A stretch of DNA of 64,000 bases, from assembly GCF_900580865.1 (NCBI RefSeq), contig NZ_UTBZ01000026.1:62001-126000 (forward strand). Reading direction: 5' to 3'. Source of the stretch: Pseudomonas viridiflava. GTDB lineage: Bacteria > Pseudomonadota > Gammaproteobacteria > Pseudomonadales > Pseudomonadaceae. A program made the position numbers and the translations under genes. The notes beneath the pieces were generated by a model. That model had not been told where the DNA came from. It did no database searches and saw only the letters and a list, made by a program, of their open reading frames with translations. Shown here one piece after another: positions 8,782 through 16,338 of the stretch. Each line of letters opens with the position of its first letter. Position 1 is the stretch's first letter.

Positions 8782-9232
8782 TCTCATCAGGCTCCAAGGT
8801 GTACTCAGCAACGGCGTGCTGCTGGTCCGCTTGGGAGCCCAGAGGTTTTTCAGGTTCAAGGCGGCGATTCACGTAAACGTCGCCCACTTCTTTGGCTGCC
8901 TGCTCCAGCAATTGGGCAGTCAGCGCCATGTTCTTCATGTTCTCGGCCTTCTCGGCCATGCGTCCCAGGGTGCGAAGTCGATACGCCCGGTTCGCTATCG
9001 GAATGTCTGTGGTCTCTTCGCGGAATCTTTTGCGGGCTGCGTGGAACAACTCGACCCACTTCGCCCCAAGCCCTCGGCCAGCGAACTTAGTTGGGTCGTG
9101 GGATTCACACTGCTGCCGACTGAGCTCAATGCCGAACTCTTTCTTGACCGACTCGACTACCTGGGATGGCGTATCAAAGCAGGCTAGAGCCTGAACGATG
9201 AAGGCTTTGACCTCGCTTCGTAGTGCTGCCAT
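8756..9232 (-). CDS. terS: Terminase small subunit (DUF2280 family)
   Basis: About 158 residues. Begins MAALRSEVKAFIVQALACFD and contains the FDTPSQVVESVKKEFGI helix-turn-helix-like segment and the central WVELFHAARKRF and IPIANRAYRLRTL motifs of DUF2280 proteins, which precede TerL in many Pseudomonas prophages. It recognises the packaging site. An ATG at 9250 would add six residues; 9232 is preferred because the family commonly begins MAAL. Confidence 0.83.
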   Translation of the reverse strand: MAALRSEVKAFIVQALACFDTPSQVVESVKKEFGIELSRQQCESHDPTKFAGRGLGAKWVELFHAARKRFREETTDIPIANRAYRLRTLGRMAEKAENMKNMALTAQLLEQAAKEVGDVYVNRRLEPEKPLGSQADQQHAVAEYTLEPDENVPATPYL

Positions 9233-9264
9233 ATGGTTGTCATCCGTCAAAACCTGTCAGAAGT

Positions 9265-9888
9265 TCAGGCCGACTTGAGCAGACAGGTTCCGCAGGCCCT
9301 CGATATGTTCAATTTCCCTACCTCGGCAGGATTGTTTGCAGCGTCCACCAGTTCTTGAACTGCCGGGCTTGCACCATAGCGCCGGACCACACCGACGAAC
9401 TCTTCAACGTCGTGTCCGCGCATCTCAAGCTTGGGCAATCCCTCCTGGGTGAATGCTGGCTGGCCATACTTATCGGTCGCTTGGGCTATGTGATACAGCT
9501 CGTGCTCGACCAGGGCGCAAAAGTCAGCGTCGGAACAGTCGGCGCAGTAATCGGCAGCCAAGGTGATGATGTAGGCCGGCACGTCACCGAACCAATCCAG
9601 CATCTGCTGCTCCATCCGGGCCTTCTGCCAGCCACCGGCACGGAACGCTACCTGTTCGGCTTGGCCTACCACCGTGCGCCCCTTCTTCGTGAAGGCGGCA
9701 GACGCCCACATCACACGAATGTCCGCGTCGATCAGATGGGCGTGTTCTTCATTGTGAATGCTGCCGGTGTCAGCAAGGATCTGGGACTGCAGCCACTCCC
9801 ACACCTCGGGAGCCGGGGTCAGGCGAATACCAAAGTCCGATTGCTCTGATAATTCGATAAGCGACAAGGGAGGGTATGGCCTATCCAT
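9265..9888 (-). CDS. Putative phage metallopeptidase
   Basis: 207 residues with the zinc-peptidase motif HELYHIAQ near residue 130 (HExxH), preceded by a Cys-rich DYCADCSDADFCA stretch. Similar putative phage metallopeptidases are often encoded just upstream of terminase in Pseudomonas and related prophages. No signal peptide, so it is probably cytoplasmic; a role in host takeover or head processing is possible but unproven. It is unlikely to be the endolysin. Confidence 0.7.
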   Translation of the reverse strand: MDRPYPPLSLIELSEQSDFGIRLTPAPEVWEWLQSQILADTGSIHNEEHAHLIDADIRVMWASAAFTKKGRTVVGQAEQVAFRAGGWQKARMEQQMLDWFGDVPAYIITLAADYCADCSDADFCALVEHELYHIAQATDKYGQPAFTQEGLPKLEMRGHDVEEFVGVVRRYGASPAVQELVDAANNPAEVGKLNISRACGTCLLKSA

Positions 9889-9966
9889 GGATCACCCTGA
9901 GCTTGAAATAGTGGCTAATTGCCTGTATTTGTGTGCGCCTTTTTATTCGTAAGGACACTTATCCGC

Positions 9967-10413
9967 ATGTTTTTTGCTCATGTTCGCCCCGCTGCAGCCT
10001 GCCTGCTTGCTGCCACAACTCTTTTCGGATGCGTCGCTATTCCAGAAGAGACCTGGACCAACTTGGGTCCGTCTAATCTCGTCACCGAGGCTGGAAAAAT
10101 TGTTTGCTACACAGATGCCAACATTATTGATGGCAAACGGGTTGTAGGCACTCTGTGCGCCACTCCGCGCTCGGGCTTCCTGAGCGATGGCGAGCCACAA
10201 GTTCTCGCAGGGGCGAATTACCGTCAACCGTTCCGAATAGACCTCAGCAAAGCCACAAAGGGCGAACAACTGCCATTCGGTGACAAGACGGGCCTTCTTG
10301 AATGCGAGCCAGATGAGGCCGACGGAGAAAAGTCCACGCCCGTGAAATTCTGCAAGGTAACAATCAATGGACAGGCTCTAGTCAGCGCTAAGATTACCTT
10401 CGCATACAAGTAA
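9967..10413 (+). CDS. Small lipoprotein, prophage cargo
   Basis: 148 residues with a lipoprotein signal peptide and lipobox LFGC (Cys near residue 22), followed by a beta-rich domain with at least four further cysteines (IVCYTD, GTLCATP, LLECEPD, KFCKV) that could form disulfides. It lies on the strand opposite to the surrounding late genes, so it is probably expressed separately in the lysogen. No family recognised; envelope modification such as superinfection exclusion is a guess. Confidence 0.72.
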   Translation: MFFAHVRPAAACLLAATTLFGCVAIPEETWTNLGPSNLVTEAGKIVCYTDANIIDGKRVVGTLCATPRSGFLSDGEPQVLAGANYRQPFRIDLSKATKGEQLPFGDKTGLLECEPDEADGEKSTPVKFCKVTINGQALVSAKITFAYK

Positions 10414-10446
10414 CTAAGCCAAAGCCGCACTAATCCTGCGGCTTAC

Positions 10447-10701
10447 CTACCCTTCCCCGCCATCAAGCAGCACATCAATCAGCTTCTGCTCATCCAGACG
10501 CATGGCACCTAGGCATTGCAGGTCGTCGCACTTAGGGCCGAGCCCGAACACAGTCACCTGCCCTTTCGGGCCGATCAGGGTTAAGGCGCCTACGGTGCAT
10601 TCCGGATGGACACCAGCATCAAGGTCATCGGCGATCTTGCGCAGTGTCTTCGCAGCGTCGCGCCATCCCTCGCCCTGGAAGTCGATCAGCTTGGCGGTCA
10701 T
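10447..10701 (-). CDS. Hypothetical phage protein
   Basis: 84 residues, start MTAKLIDFQG chosen because it overlaps the upstream stop by ATGA. Helical N-terminal segment (WRDAAKTLRKIADDL), then a short beta stretch with GPKGQVTVFGLG and a CDDLQC pair. Last gene of a four-gene run of tiny ORFs between Rz1 and the metallopeptidase. Function unknown. Confidence 0.6.
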   Translation of the reverse strand: MTAKLIDFQGEGWRDAAKTLRKIADDLDAGVHPECTVGALTLIGPKGQVTVFGLGPKCDDLQCLGAMRLDEQKLIDVLLDGGEG

Positions 10702-10886
10702 TCGCTCACCTTCTGCAACCACTCTTCGATAATGCGCTGCACTACCGGCTGGGTGAGGATGGTGGAGGGTTGCTTGCCGTCGATCACTGACTGAATCAGT
10801 GCGCGCGGGATGACATGGGCGCCGTCACTGGCTACCACCATCAGGTGCGGGCGCTGGTCGGCGATGTCGTGGATTTGTGCAGTCAT
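10698..10886 (-). CDS. Hypothetical phage protein
   Basis: 62 residues. Overlaps both neighbours by four bases (ATGA), so it is part of a translationally coupled late cluster. Contains a short VASDGAHVIPR segment and a C-terminal helix (VVQRIIEEWLQKV). No recognised family. Confidence 0.6.
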   Translation of the reverse strand: MTAQIHDIADQRPHLMVVASDGAHVIPRALIQSVIDGKQPSTILTQPVVQRIIEEWLQKVSE

Positions 10887-11074
10887 GCCTTCACCATTTC
10901 GTGCGTCTGGGCGTGAGCCTGTCCATGGAGGATTGCCACGACCAGACCTTGAGGCAAGCCGGCAGCTTTGGCTGCGTCGATTGCCTTGGCGATCGCGCTA
11001 TCCAGATCGGTCAGCGCCTTATTGATGTCCTGGCTCAGCGGCAGCGCGTGGCGCAGGCGAGTTACGTTGGTCAT
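10883..11074 (-). CDS. Hypothetical phage protein
   Basis: 63 residues, mostly helical with an Ala-rich stretch (AIAKAIDAAKAAGLP). Coupled by overlap to its neighbours on both sides. No recognised family; its conserved place between lysis and packaging genes is the only clue. Confidence 0.55.
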   Translation of the reverse strand: MTNVTRLRHALPLSQDINKALTDLDSAIAKAIDAAKAAGLPQGLVVAILHGQAHAQTHEMVKA

Positions 11075-11304
11075 CAGCTGAAAGGGTCGGCGGGTTTAGC
11101 GATCGAGCGAACGAACCACATGAAGCCCTGCTGGAGATTGGTCTTGGCCAACGCCAGCAATCGAGGGTCAACACCTTCAATCTGGCCGATCTGCTTGAAC
11201 AGTTCGCCGGCGTCGGCCTCCAGAGCCTTGATCGAGTTCATGCCGTCGATTTCGGACTGGGTCAGGTCGCGGTAGCCAGTGATCTTCTTGTGCTGGTTAT
11301 CCAT
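11074..11304 (-). CDS. Hypothetical phage protein
   Basis: 76 residues from ATG 11304, which has GAGGAGAG upstream (minus strand), rather than the longer reading that begins inside Rz1. Helical, with TQSEIDGMNSIKALE and a hydrophobic C-terminal FMWFVRSIAK stretch. First gene of the coupled mini-cluster. Function unknown. Confidence 0.6.
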   Translation of the reverse strand: MDNQHKKITGYRDLTQSEIDGMNSIKALEADAGELFKQIGQIEGVDPRLLALAKTNLQQGFMWFVRSIAKPADPFS

Positions 11305-11322
11305 GTCGCTCTCCTCGTCGCG

Positions 11323-11363
11323 TGTCGCGACACAATTTGCACTATCGCGAAACGTGTCGCGAC
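11323..11363. promoter_or_regulatory. Repeated TCGCGA-centred sites between Rz1 and the next late gene
   Basis: A perfect palindrome TGTCGCGACA at 11323-11332, a second TGTCGCGAC at 11355-11363 and a TCGCGA at 11345-11350. The outer sites are 32 bases apart, about three helical turns. The cluster lies directly upstream of the GAGGAGAG ribosome binding site of the gene starting at 11304. Probably a protein binding site; the protein is unknown. Confidence 0.35.
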
Positions 11364-11630
11364 CTACTTGCTCTGGCTGCGCTTGATCTGCGCGTCCACC
11401 TGGTCTGCGCAGGTGTCGAGCAGGTTGATGGCTTGATTCTTCAATTCCCACAGCTGGCCGTTTTCGGCGAGATCCTCATCAGCTACCCGCTCACACGGCA
11501 CCAGCTCAGGGGGTTCGACTCTTACTGCCGCTGTCTTTGTTACCACCGCCGGCTTTCCCGCGCAGGCCGTCAGGCAGAGGCTGAGCAGCCCAATCACGAA
11601 CAGGCTTGCTGTTGCGTTTGAGTTCTTCAA
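11364..11630 (-). CDS. Rz1-like outer-membrane spanin lipoprotein
   Basis: 88 residues with a lipoprotein signal ending in lipobox LTAC (Cys near residue 23). Begins inside the Rz gene in another reading frame, the usual Rz/Rz1 overlap. Rz1 is anchored in the inner leaflet of the outer membrane and joins Rz across the periplasm to fuse the membranes in the last step of lysis. The mature part is less Pro-rich than lambda Rz1. Confidence 0.8.
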   Translation of the reverse strand: MKNSNATASLFVIGLLSLCLTACAGKPAVVTKTAAVRVEPPELVPCERVADEDLAENGQLWELKNQAINLLDTCADQVDAQIKRSQSK

Positions 11631-11892
11631 AGTTCTTCTCCGCCTTTCTGGCTTTGGCCTGACTGGCCTGTAGGCGCTTGTTCAGGTCTTTCTGGTAGTT
11701 GGCGTTGCGCTGGGCTTCGGCGCGAAGCGTGGTGATCGTGGCCTGGCTTTCGGCGTTGGCGTCGACCGCCTTCTGTCTTTCGCCGGCTTCGAACTTCACG
11801 TCGGCGCGCAGGGCGATCACGCGGTACTGCTGAATCCCTACGAGCAGGATCGCTACCAGGGCGATGATGATTGCAGCTGCGAAGGCCTTCAT
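11506..11892 (-). CDS. Rz-like inner-membrane spanin
   Basis: 128 residues: N-terminal membrane segment (AAAIIIALVAILLVGI), then a long periplasmic coiled coil rich in Ala, Gln, Lys and Glu (about residues 25-100). The start at 11892 overlaps the holin stop by ATGA. Works with the embedded Rz1 gene. No endolysin gene separates it from the holin, which is unusual for the lambda order S-R-Rz. Confidence 0.82.
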   Translation of the reverse strand: MKAFAAAIIIALVAILLVGIQQYRVIALRADVKFEAGERQKAVDANAESQATITTLRAEAQRNANYQKDLNKRLQASQAKARKAEKNFEELKRNSKPVRDWAAQPLPDGLRGKAGGGNKDSGSKSRTP

Positions 11893-12212
11893 GCGGCATC
11901 CGCCTTGCGACCGAGGAATCGGGTCACCAGCTCGCGAATGGCTGTCACGCCGAGGAACCCAATAGTCCCTCCAGCAGCAACCGACAGACTGGGCGGCCAG
12001 GTCATCCACTCGATCACGCTGGACGCAACAAGGCTCAGCGATCCACAGATCAGCGATTCGAAAAGGATCCGACGCTTACTGGTCTCCTTCGCGTCGTACA
12101 TCACGCGAAGCAACGATACGGTGATGGCCATGATTGCGCCCTGCCAGAGCGGATTGCTCAACGCCAGCCAGATCTTGGCCCAGGTGTCTGGCTTATCAGG
12201 CATGGTAGGCAT
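11889..12212 (-). CDS. Phage holin (lambda-type family)
   Basis: 107 residues with three hydrophobic stretches (PLWQGAIMAITVSLL, SLICGSLSLVASSVI, SVAAGGTIGFLGVTAI) and a short basic C-terminus, as in class I lambda-family holins that open the inner membrane at the lysis time. Start 12212 is chosen because GGGGGAGG lies 8 bases upstream. A second ATG at 12203 (MPTMPDK) gives a dual start like the one producing holin and antiholin in lambda. Confidence 0.8.
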   Translation of the reverse strand: MPTMPDKPDTWAKIWLALSNPLWQGAIMAITVSLLRVMYDAKETSKRRILFESLICGSLSLVASSVIEWMTWPPSLSVAAGGTIGFLGVTAIRELVTRFLGRKADAA

Positions 12213-12295
12213 CCGAGTTGCCTCCCCCATGGGGAGATTGATAAATCCGGCGTCCGCTGCACTCCCAGCTCGGAGCAATGGGTGTGGGGAGCCGA

Positions 12296-12327
12296 AAACG
12301 AAAAAGCCCCAGCGAATGCCGAGGCTT
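12296..12327 (-). terminator. tR'-like terminator ahead of the lysis genes
   Basis: Minus-strand hairpin with arms AGCCTCGGC and GCTGGGGCT (GU pairs, loop ATTC), followed by TTTTTCG. It lies about 90 bases upstream of the holin start, downstream of the Q-like gene, where lambdoid phages place the terminator that Q overrides. Confidence 0.65.
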
Positions 12328-12347
12328 AAAAGATTTGTTGGTAGAGG

Positions 12348-12376
12348 TTGATTTAAAACTACTCACCCCAAAATAA
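12348..12376 (+). promoter_or_regulatory. Candidate promoter for the rightward cargo gene at 12425
   Basis: TTGATT, 17-base spacer, AAATAA. The spacing is right and the boxes are fair. It would drive expression of the cargo gene against late transcription. Confidence 0.4.
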
Positions 12377-12385
12377 AACTGTTCA

Positions 12386-12406
12386 TAGGTGGCGTATCGC
12401 CACCTA
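12386..12406. repeat. Perfect 9-bp inverted repeat upstream of cargo gene
   Basis: Arms TAGGTGGCG and CGCCACCTA around TAT, 18 bases before the start codon at 12425. There is no T-tract on the plus strand. It could be an operator, or an mRNA hairpin in the short leader. Confidence 0.45.
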
Positions 12407-12424
12407 ATCGACAAAGAAGAATTT

Positions 12425-12670
12425 ATGAAAGTTTATTGCTATCCCGCTTTTGACGAGAAAGGCAACCGGACCTTGCTAGCCAGAGCAGAAGGGTTCGAGT
12501 TTTCGGACCTCCCACAATGGCTTCAGGACCGCAACAAAGACGTACCCGCGCAAGAAAGCGAAATTGATGTAAACGACTATGCCTGCCGTTGGTGGTTATC
12601 TAAACCGGTAGCCGAAAATCTGCTCACCCAAGGATGGGATGCATCCGTCTGGGGTCCAGATAAGCGTTAA
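12425..12670 (+). CDS. Small hypothetical cargo protein
   Basis: 81 residues, starting MKVYCYPAFDEKG, with AAAGAAGA upstream. Acidic, with a conserved-looking DYACRWWLSKPVAENLL helix and a DASVWGP end. No family recognised and no signal peptide. It lies between Q and the lysis genes on the opposite strand, a position where lambdoid phages often carry genes that alter the host. Confidence 0.65.
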   Translation: MKVYCYPAFDEKGNRTLLARAEGFEFSDLPQWLQDRNKDVPAQESEIDVNDYACRWWLSKPVAENLLTQGWDASVWGPDKR

Positions 12671-12800
12671 AAGCCGCCTATGGTCGGTCGATGGAAGGAT
12701 ACTCGTATTCGTGTTGCTTCTAGAGAGGCAGCTTTTGGACCGCGGCAAACACCGCGTATCTACGACGCAATGTGCTCAAGCATTCACCTAAGGGATAAAA

Positions 12801-13385
12801 ATGACGATTGTACTAAACGGACTTCGTTCTCTTCAAAAATCGATGTTGATTCAAGGCATCTCTCGCCAAAAATTCTGCTACCAACACAATGCCGTCGAGT
12901 TCGACGTTTACTATTTCATCGATGAGTCCCCGAACGAGCTCCTGTTCGGAGCTAAGGGTCACAACTTTGCCTTTACTGTGATCATCCAGCCAGGCTTCAA
13001 GGTTGCCCCTTATATGAAGCCAGAAGACTATGCTAGGTTGCGGGAAATTCTAGGCATCAAGGGTGGCTCAGGGAACCCATTTTCAATCTCGGCGTTTCTG
13101 ATGGAGTTTGACAAAAAAATTCCGACCAACGCTTCCACTCCCGCGATTCCCGAACCTCACGAAATCTCTAATACTCGAGATGTTGATGAGGCTCATAAAC
13201 GTTTCTTTTTTGGCTGGCGGGACAACGAAAAACGCGGAGAACAAGTCTCTGAAAAAAATTTGAATAAAACAAAAGAGCTGTTGGGTGTACCCACATACGA
13301 GGCATGCCTCAAACACAATATCAGCTCAAAATGGACGGACATTGAGACAGATAAAAAACCTGTTTCGCCGCCAACATCAGAGTAA
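12801..13385 (+). CDS. DUF6037-like cargo protein
   Basis: 194 residues. N-terminal domain with FCYQHNAVEFDVYYFIDESP and ELLFGAKGHN followed by FTVIIQPGFKV, a pattern I associate with DUF6037 proteins, whose function is unknown. The C-terminal third is polar (RFFFGWRDNEKRGEQ). Visibly AT-richer than the phage core. It has its own strong terminator downstream, as expected of a self-contained cargo gene. Confidence 0.65.
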   Translation: MTIVLNGLRSLQKSMLIQGISRQKFCYQHNAVEFDVYYFIDESPNELLFGAKGHNFAFTVIIQPGFKVAPYMKPEDYARLREILGIKGGSGNPFSISAFLMEFDKKIPTNASTPAIPEPHEISNTRDVDEAHKRFFFGWRDNEKRGEQVSEKNLNKTKELLGVPTYEACLKHNISSKWTDIETDKKPVSPPTSE

Positions 13386-13416
13386 AAAAAACCCGGTTCA
13401 AAGAACCGGGTTTTTC
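13384..13416 (+). terminator. Bidirectional terminator after DUF6037-like gene
   Basis: Arms ACCCGGTTC and GAACCGGGT around AAA, with A-runs before and TTTTTCTT after. It can stop both the rightward cargo transcript and leftward transcripts leaving the Q gene. Confidence 0.88.
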
Positions 13417-13497
13417 TTGTCAGGCTATGAGCGGCGCATTGAGGTTGCTGAACTCCTTGCCATGAAAACAGGATGTTATCCGCGTGGAAAGACTTTT

Positions 13498-13887
13498 TTA
13501 AGCCGCCTCGCGAATTCCTTCCAAAGCACAGTCAACCCAGGCAACTCCCGCTTTGATTACCTCCCTAGCCTTTGCCTCGCCGATGCCGTTTTCTCTGGCA
13601 ATTCGTAAGGCTGGCCACTTGGCGCCGAAATAGAGCCAGATGAAATTTCCCATCTGATCATCACGATTAATCAATCGTGCGACAGCACCATCCAACACCA
13701 GCGCTAGATCATCGGTCAGCGAATATGCCTTCACGCCTCCCTCGCACGGCGTGTTGTCTCGGATCAGTGCGTAGAGCGGCGATATGTAGCTTGGCACGCC
13801 CATTCCGTCCATTCGCCAAAAGCCCCACTGCTCCAGCATCCACTCGGTATCTCCTAAGGGTTTGCCGATGTATGTTCGTTTTTTCAT
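13498..13887 (-). CDS. Q-like late antitermination protein
   Basis: 129 residues. N-terminal GDTEWMLEQWGFWRMDG and the central DDLALVLDGAVARL and WLYFGAKWPALRIAREN segments match the phage antitermination Q family (the phage 82/21 type of fold). Q loads on RNA polymerase at the late promoter so that it ignores terminators. Last gene of the replication operon and overlapping its upstream gene by ATGA; the terminators at 12296 and 3546 are possible targets. Confidence 0.8.
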   Translation of the reverse strand: MKKRTYIGKPLGDTEWMLEQWGFWRMDGMGVPSYISPLYALIRDNTPCEGGVKAYSLTDDLALVLDGAVARLINRDDQMGNFIWLYFGAKWPALRIARENGIGEAKAREVIKAGVAWVDCALEGIREAA

Positions 13888-14174
13888 GCGGCCTTCCTCG
13901 GGTCTGGATCACTTAGGCCAAATAGGTCACGCAGTAACCGGTCAGCAGGTTTGTTCTTGGCATTACCTTCGATCAGCCACCGCTGGCCGAAGTCATGGAA
14001 ACCAATCCGTGCTCGGCTGCCATGCCAACTCGCGACCATGTCCAGCAGATACGCGAGTGCGATCGGACCACCCAACTTAATCTTGGATAGCTCTTCGCCC
14101 GCGACCTTCAAAAAATGGCGCTCCAAATCACTCATACTCTTGCGCGGAAGCATTGCAGCAACTCGATCATTCAT
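13884..14174 (-). CDS. Hypothetical protein between DnaB and Q
   Basis: 96 residues, coupled by overlaps to both neighbours. Contains a basic N-terminus, a helix MSDLERHFLKVAGEEL and a GFHDFGQRWLIEGNAKNK segment followed by ADRLLRDLFGL. Small proteins at this site in lambdoid phages include NinX and recombination factors, but no such family is recognised here. Confidence 0.55.
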   Translation of the reverse strand: MNDRVAAMLPRKSMSDLERHFLKVAGEELSKIKLGGPIALAYLLDMVASWHGSRARIGFHDFGQRWLIEGNAKNKPADRLLRDLFGLSDPDPRKAA

Positions 14175-15538
14175 TGAGTGTTTCCCCTGTACTTACTAGC
14201 GAAGGGACGATTCATCTCGACCTCTTCGTCAGACGGCTCTCGGTTACCGGCGAAGTTGACGAAACGGGCGTACTGGCCTTGCTGCTGAACGAGACAGGAG
14301 CCGACCGGCGCATGCCTACACTTGGGCATGATCAGTTCGGTAACGCCGTTCTGCCCCTCTTCGGAGTCATTGTCGCGGTGAACGAGGATGATGCAGTGAG
14401 CGTCCGCCTCGATCTGTCCAGATTCACGCAGGTCAGAGGCGATTGGCTTCTTACCCGGGCGGTTCGTCGAGTTGCGGTTCAGTTGCGCCAGCAGGATCAC
14501 AGGCACCTCCAGCTCCTTGGCAATGTTCACGATGCCGGTCGAGATTTTTCCCAGCTCCGAAGTGCGGTTGAACGCCTTGCCATCGGAGCCGATCAGTCCG
14601 ATGTAATCGATCACCACCACGTCGAGTCCATGAGCGCGCTGCACCTGGCGAGCGATGCTGCGGATGCGCGCCACGGTCAGCCCGGACTTGTCGGAGACGA
14701 ACAACGGAACATCAAGGATCTTGCTCACCGCTGAGGTCAGCCGCGGCCAGTCATCATCCTGGAGTTGACCATCATCGAGTTTTCGCAGGTCGATGCCGCC
14801 AATTGAAGCGAGCGCGCGATTGCCCAGCTCCTCCTCCGGCATTTCCAAAGAGAACACCATGCCGACGCCTGCACCGCTGCACGCGATGTGTTGGGCGATC
14901 TGCAGACCGAGTGTGGTTTTACCGCTCCCTGGCAGCCCGGCCACGATGGTGACGGTCTTTTTCCGTAGGCCGCGGATGAGCTTGTCCAGATCCAACAGCC
15001 CGGTCGATAAACCTGACTGCACCGTTTTGTTGAACTTTGCGTCGATAGTGTCAACGTTGCGCGCTACCACCTCATCCATCCGCTTGTAGTCCGGCTCACC
15101 GGTTTGCAGGTCGCGCAGATCCGCCATTGCCTGCTGGGCGTTGGCGATGATCTCTGCGGCCGGTCGATTTTCTGTTGCTAGTTCGCGCACCGCGTCAGCA
15201 GCGTCCACAAGACGGCGCAGCACGGCCCGCTCTGTTACAACCTTGGCGTAAGCCCTCCAGTTCGCGGTGCTGGGCGTGTTGCGTGCGAGCTCGCCCGCAT
15301 AGGCCATGGTGCGGGTGCCGCTTGGCAAGTACTCGGCGAAGTCATGCAGCGTTACAGGGTCAACTGGACAGCCAGCCGCGTGACAGCCGATCATCGTCTG
15401 GAACAGCGCAGCATTCTCTGGGTCATGGAAGTCCGACACCTGCACTTGGGCTGTAATGGAGTCGAATAAATCGGAGTCCAACAACATGGCGCCCAACAGA
15501 GCGTGCTCCGCCTCATAGCTAAAGAGTTCTCGTGTCAT
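14171..15538 (-). CDS. dnaB: DnaB-like replicative helicase
   Basis: 455 residues, full length for a phage DnaB. N-terminal helical domain (EAEHALLGAMLLDSDLF), linker, then the RecA-like motor: Walker A GLPGSGKTTLG near residue 205, SLEMPEEELGNRAL, Walker B VVVIDYIGLI near 310, and a QLNRNS sensor near 355. Hexameric 5'-3' helicase loaded at the phage origin by the adjacent DnaC-like protein. Overlaps the dnaC stop by ATGA. Confidence 0.9.
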   Translation of the reverse strand: MTRELFSYEAEHALLGAMLLDSDLFDSITAQVQVSDFHDPENAALFQTMIGCHAAGCPVDPVTLHDFAEYLPSGTRTMAYAGELARNTPSTANWRAYAKVVTERAVLRRLVDAADAVRELATENRPAAEIIANAQQAMADLRDLQTGEPDYKRMDEVVARNVDTIDAKFNKTVQSGLSTGLLDLDKLIRGLRKKTVTIVAGLPGSGKTTLGLQIAQHIACSGAGVGMVFSLEMPEEELGNRALASIGGIDLRKLDDGQLQDDDWPRLTSAVSKILDVPLFVSDKSGLTVARIRSIARQVQRAHGLDVVVIDYIGLIGSDGKAFNRTSELGKISTGIVNIAKELEVPVILLAQLNRNSTNRPGKKPIASDLRESGQIEADAHCIILVHRDNDSEEGQNGVTELIMPKCRHAPVGSCLVQQQGQYARFVNFAGNREPSDEEVEMNRPFASKYRGNTQ

Positions 15539-16338
15539 ACAGCACCTCGCGCGGATGCCCAGTTGAACCCAATAGCCTTCCCGCCGGCCTGGCGCAGGCG
15601 GTCGAGCGCTCGGTCTCCGATGTAACGAGCCAGATCCGCAGCAGCCAAGTTGGAAACCACGACAGTCGGCAAGACAAGCTGGTAACGGTGATCGATCACC
15701 TCATGAAGAACACCTAGCTCATATGCGCTGCCGCTTTGAGCACCAATTTCATCAATCACCAGCAAGTCGAAACTCGCCAGTTCGTCGAGGACATCTTTGT
15801 CCGAATACTCGGCGCTGCGATCCATCGCCCTCTTGAAGACGCGGATGATCTCAGCTGCGGTGACGATTACCGCTTGAGCTCCATGCTCACGGATGACTGC
15901 CTGGACCATCGCGCAAGCCAGATGGGTTTTGCCGTTACCGACATTGCCGGAAAGGACAAGTGAACGGCCGGCGGCATAGTTATCGGTAAATTGGGCAACA
16001 TAGGTTTTACAGGCGCCTAAAGCTTTGGCCATACCTGCCCCTCCTTCAGCGGTCCTGTAGGTGTCGAATGTGCACCCGCTAAAACGCGGGGAAATACCAG
16101 AGCCTACGAGCAGCCTGTTCAGGTCTTCGGCTTTCTTCCTACCCCTCGCCAGGACGTGAGCCTCCGTCGACTTCGGAGCTGTGTGCAAAGCTTCCCAGTG
16201 GCAATGCTTGCAACCACGAGTCAATACAGAGCCGTCGAACTGCTCAATCTCGGAACTGCTCACCGAGCCATGCATCGGGCATTCCAGATCAAAGAAGCGG
16301 ACACGAGGCTGTCTGCAAAAATTAGAAATTCGCGCCAT
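15535..16338 (-). CDS. dnaC: DnaC-like helicase loader
   Basis: 267 residues. A Cys-rich N-terminal region (ECPMHG, CKHCHW) is followed by an AAA+ ATPase with Walker A SGNVGNGKTHLA near residue 135, Walker B FDLLVIDEIG near 195 and an arginine region DRALDRLRQAG near 245. Loads the phage-encoded DnaB at the origin. Overlaps the initiator gene by 17 bases. Confidence 0.88.
   Translation of the reverse strand: MARISNFCRQPRVRFFDLECPMHGSVSSSEIEQFDGSVLTRGCKHCHWEALHTAPKSTEAHVLARGRKKAEDLNRLLVGSGISPRFSGCTFDTYRTAEGGAGMAKALGACKTYVAQFTDNYAAGRSLVLSGNVGNGKTHLACAMVQAVIREHGAQAVIVTAAEIIRVFKRAMDRSAEYSDKDVLDELASFDLLVIDEIGAQSGSAYELGVLHEVIDHRYQLVLPTVVVSNLAAADLARYIGDRALDRLRQAGGKAIGFNWASARGAV

Noticed and set aside
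9265..9888. Metallopeptidase as the missing endolysin
   Set aside because: HExxH is present, but there is no export signal or cell-wall-binding domain and it sits with packaging genes.
12348..12424. Late promoter of the lysis operon in the Q-lysis interval
   Set aside because: Several weak minus-strand -35/-10 pairs can be drawn, but none with good boxes and spacing, so no position is claimed.
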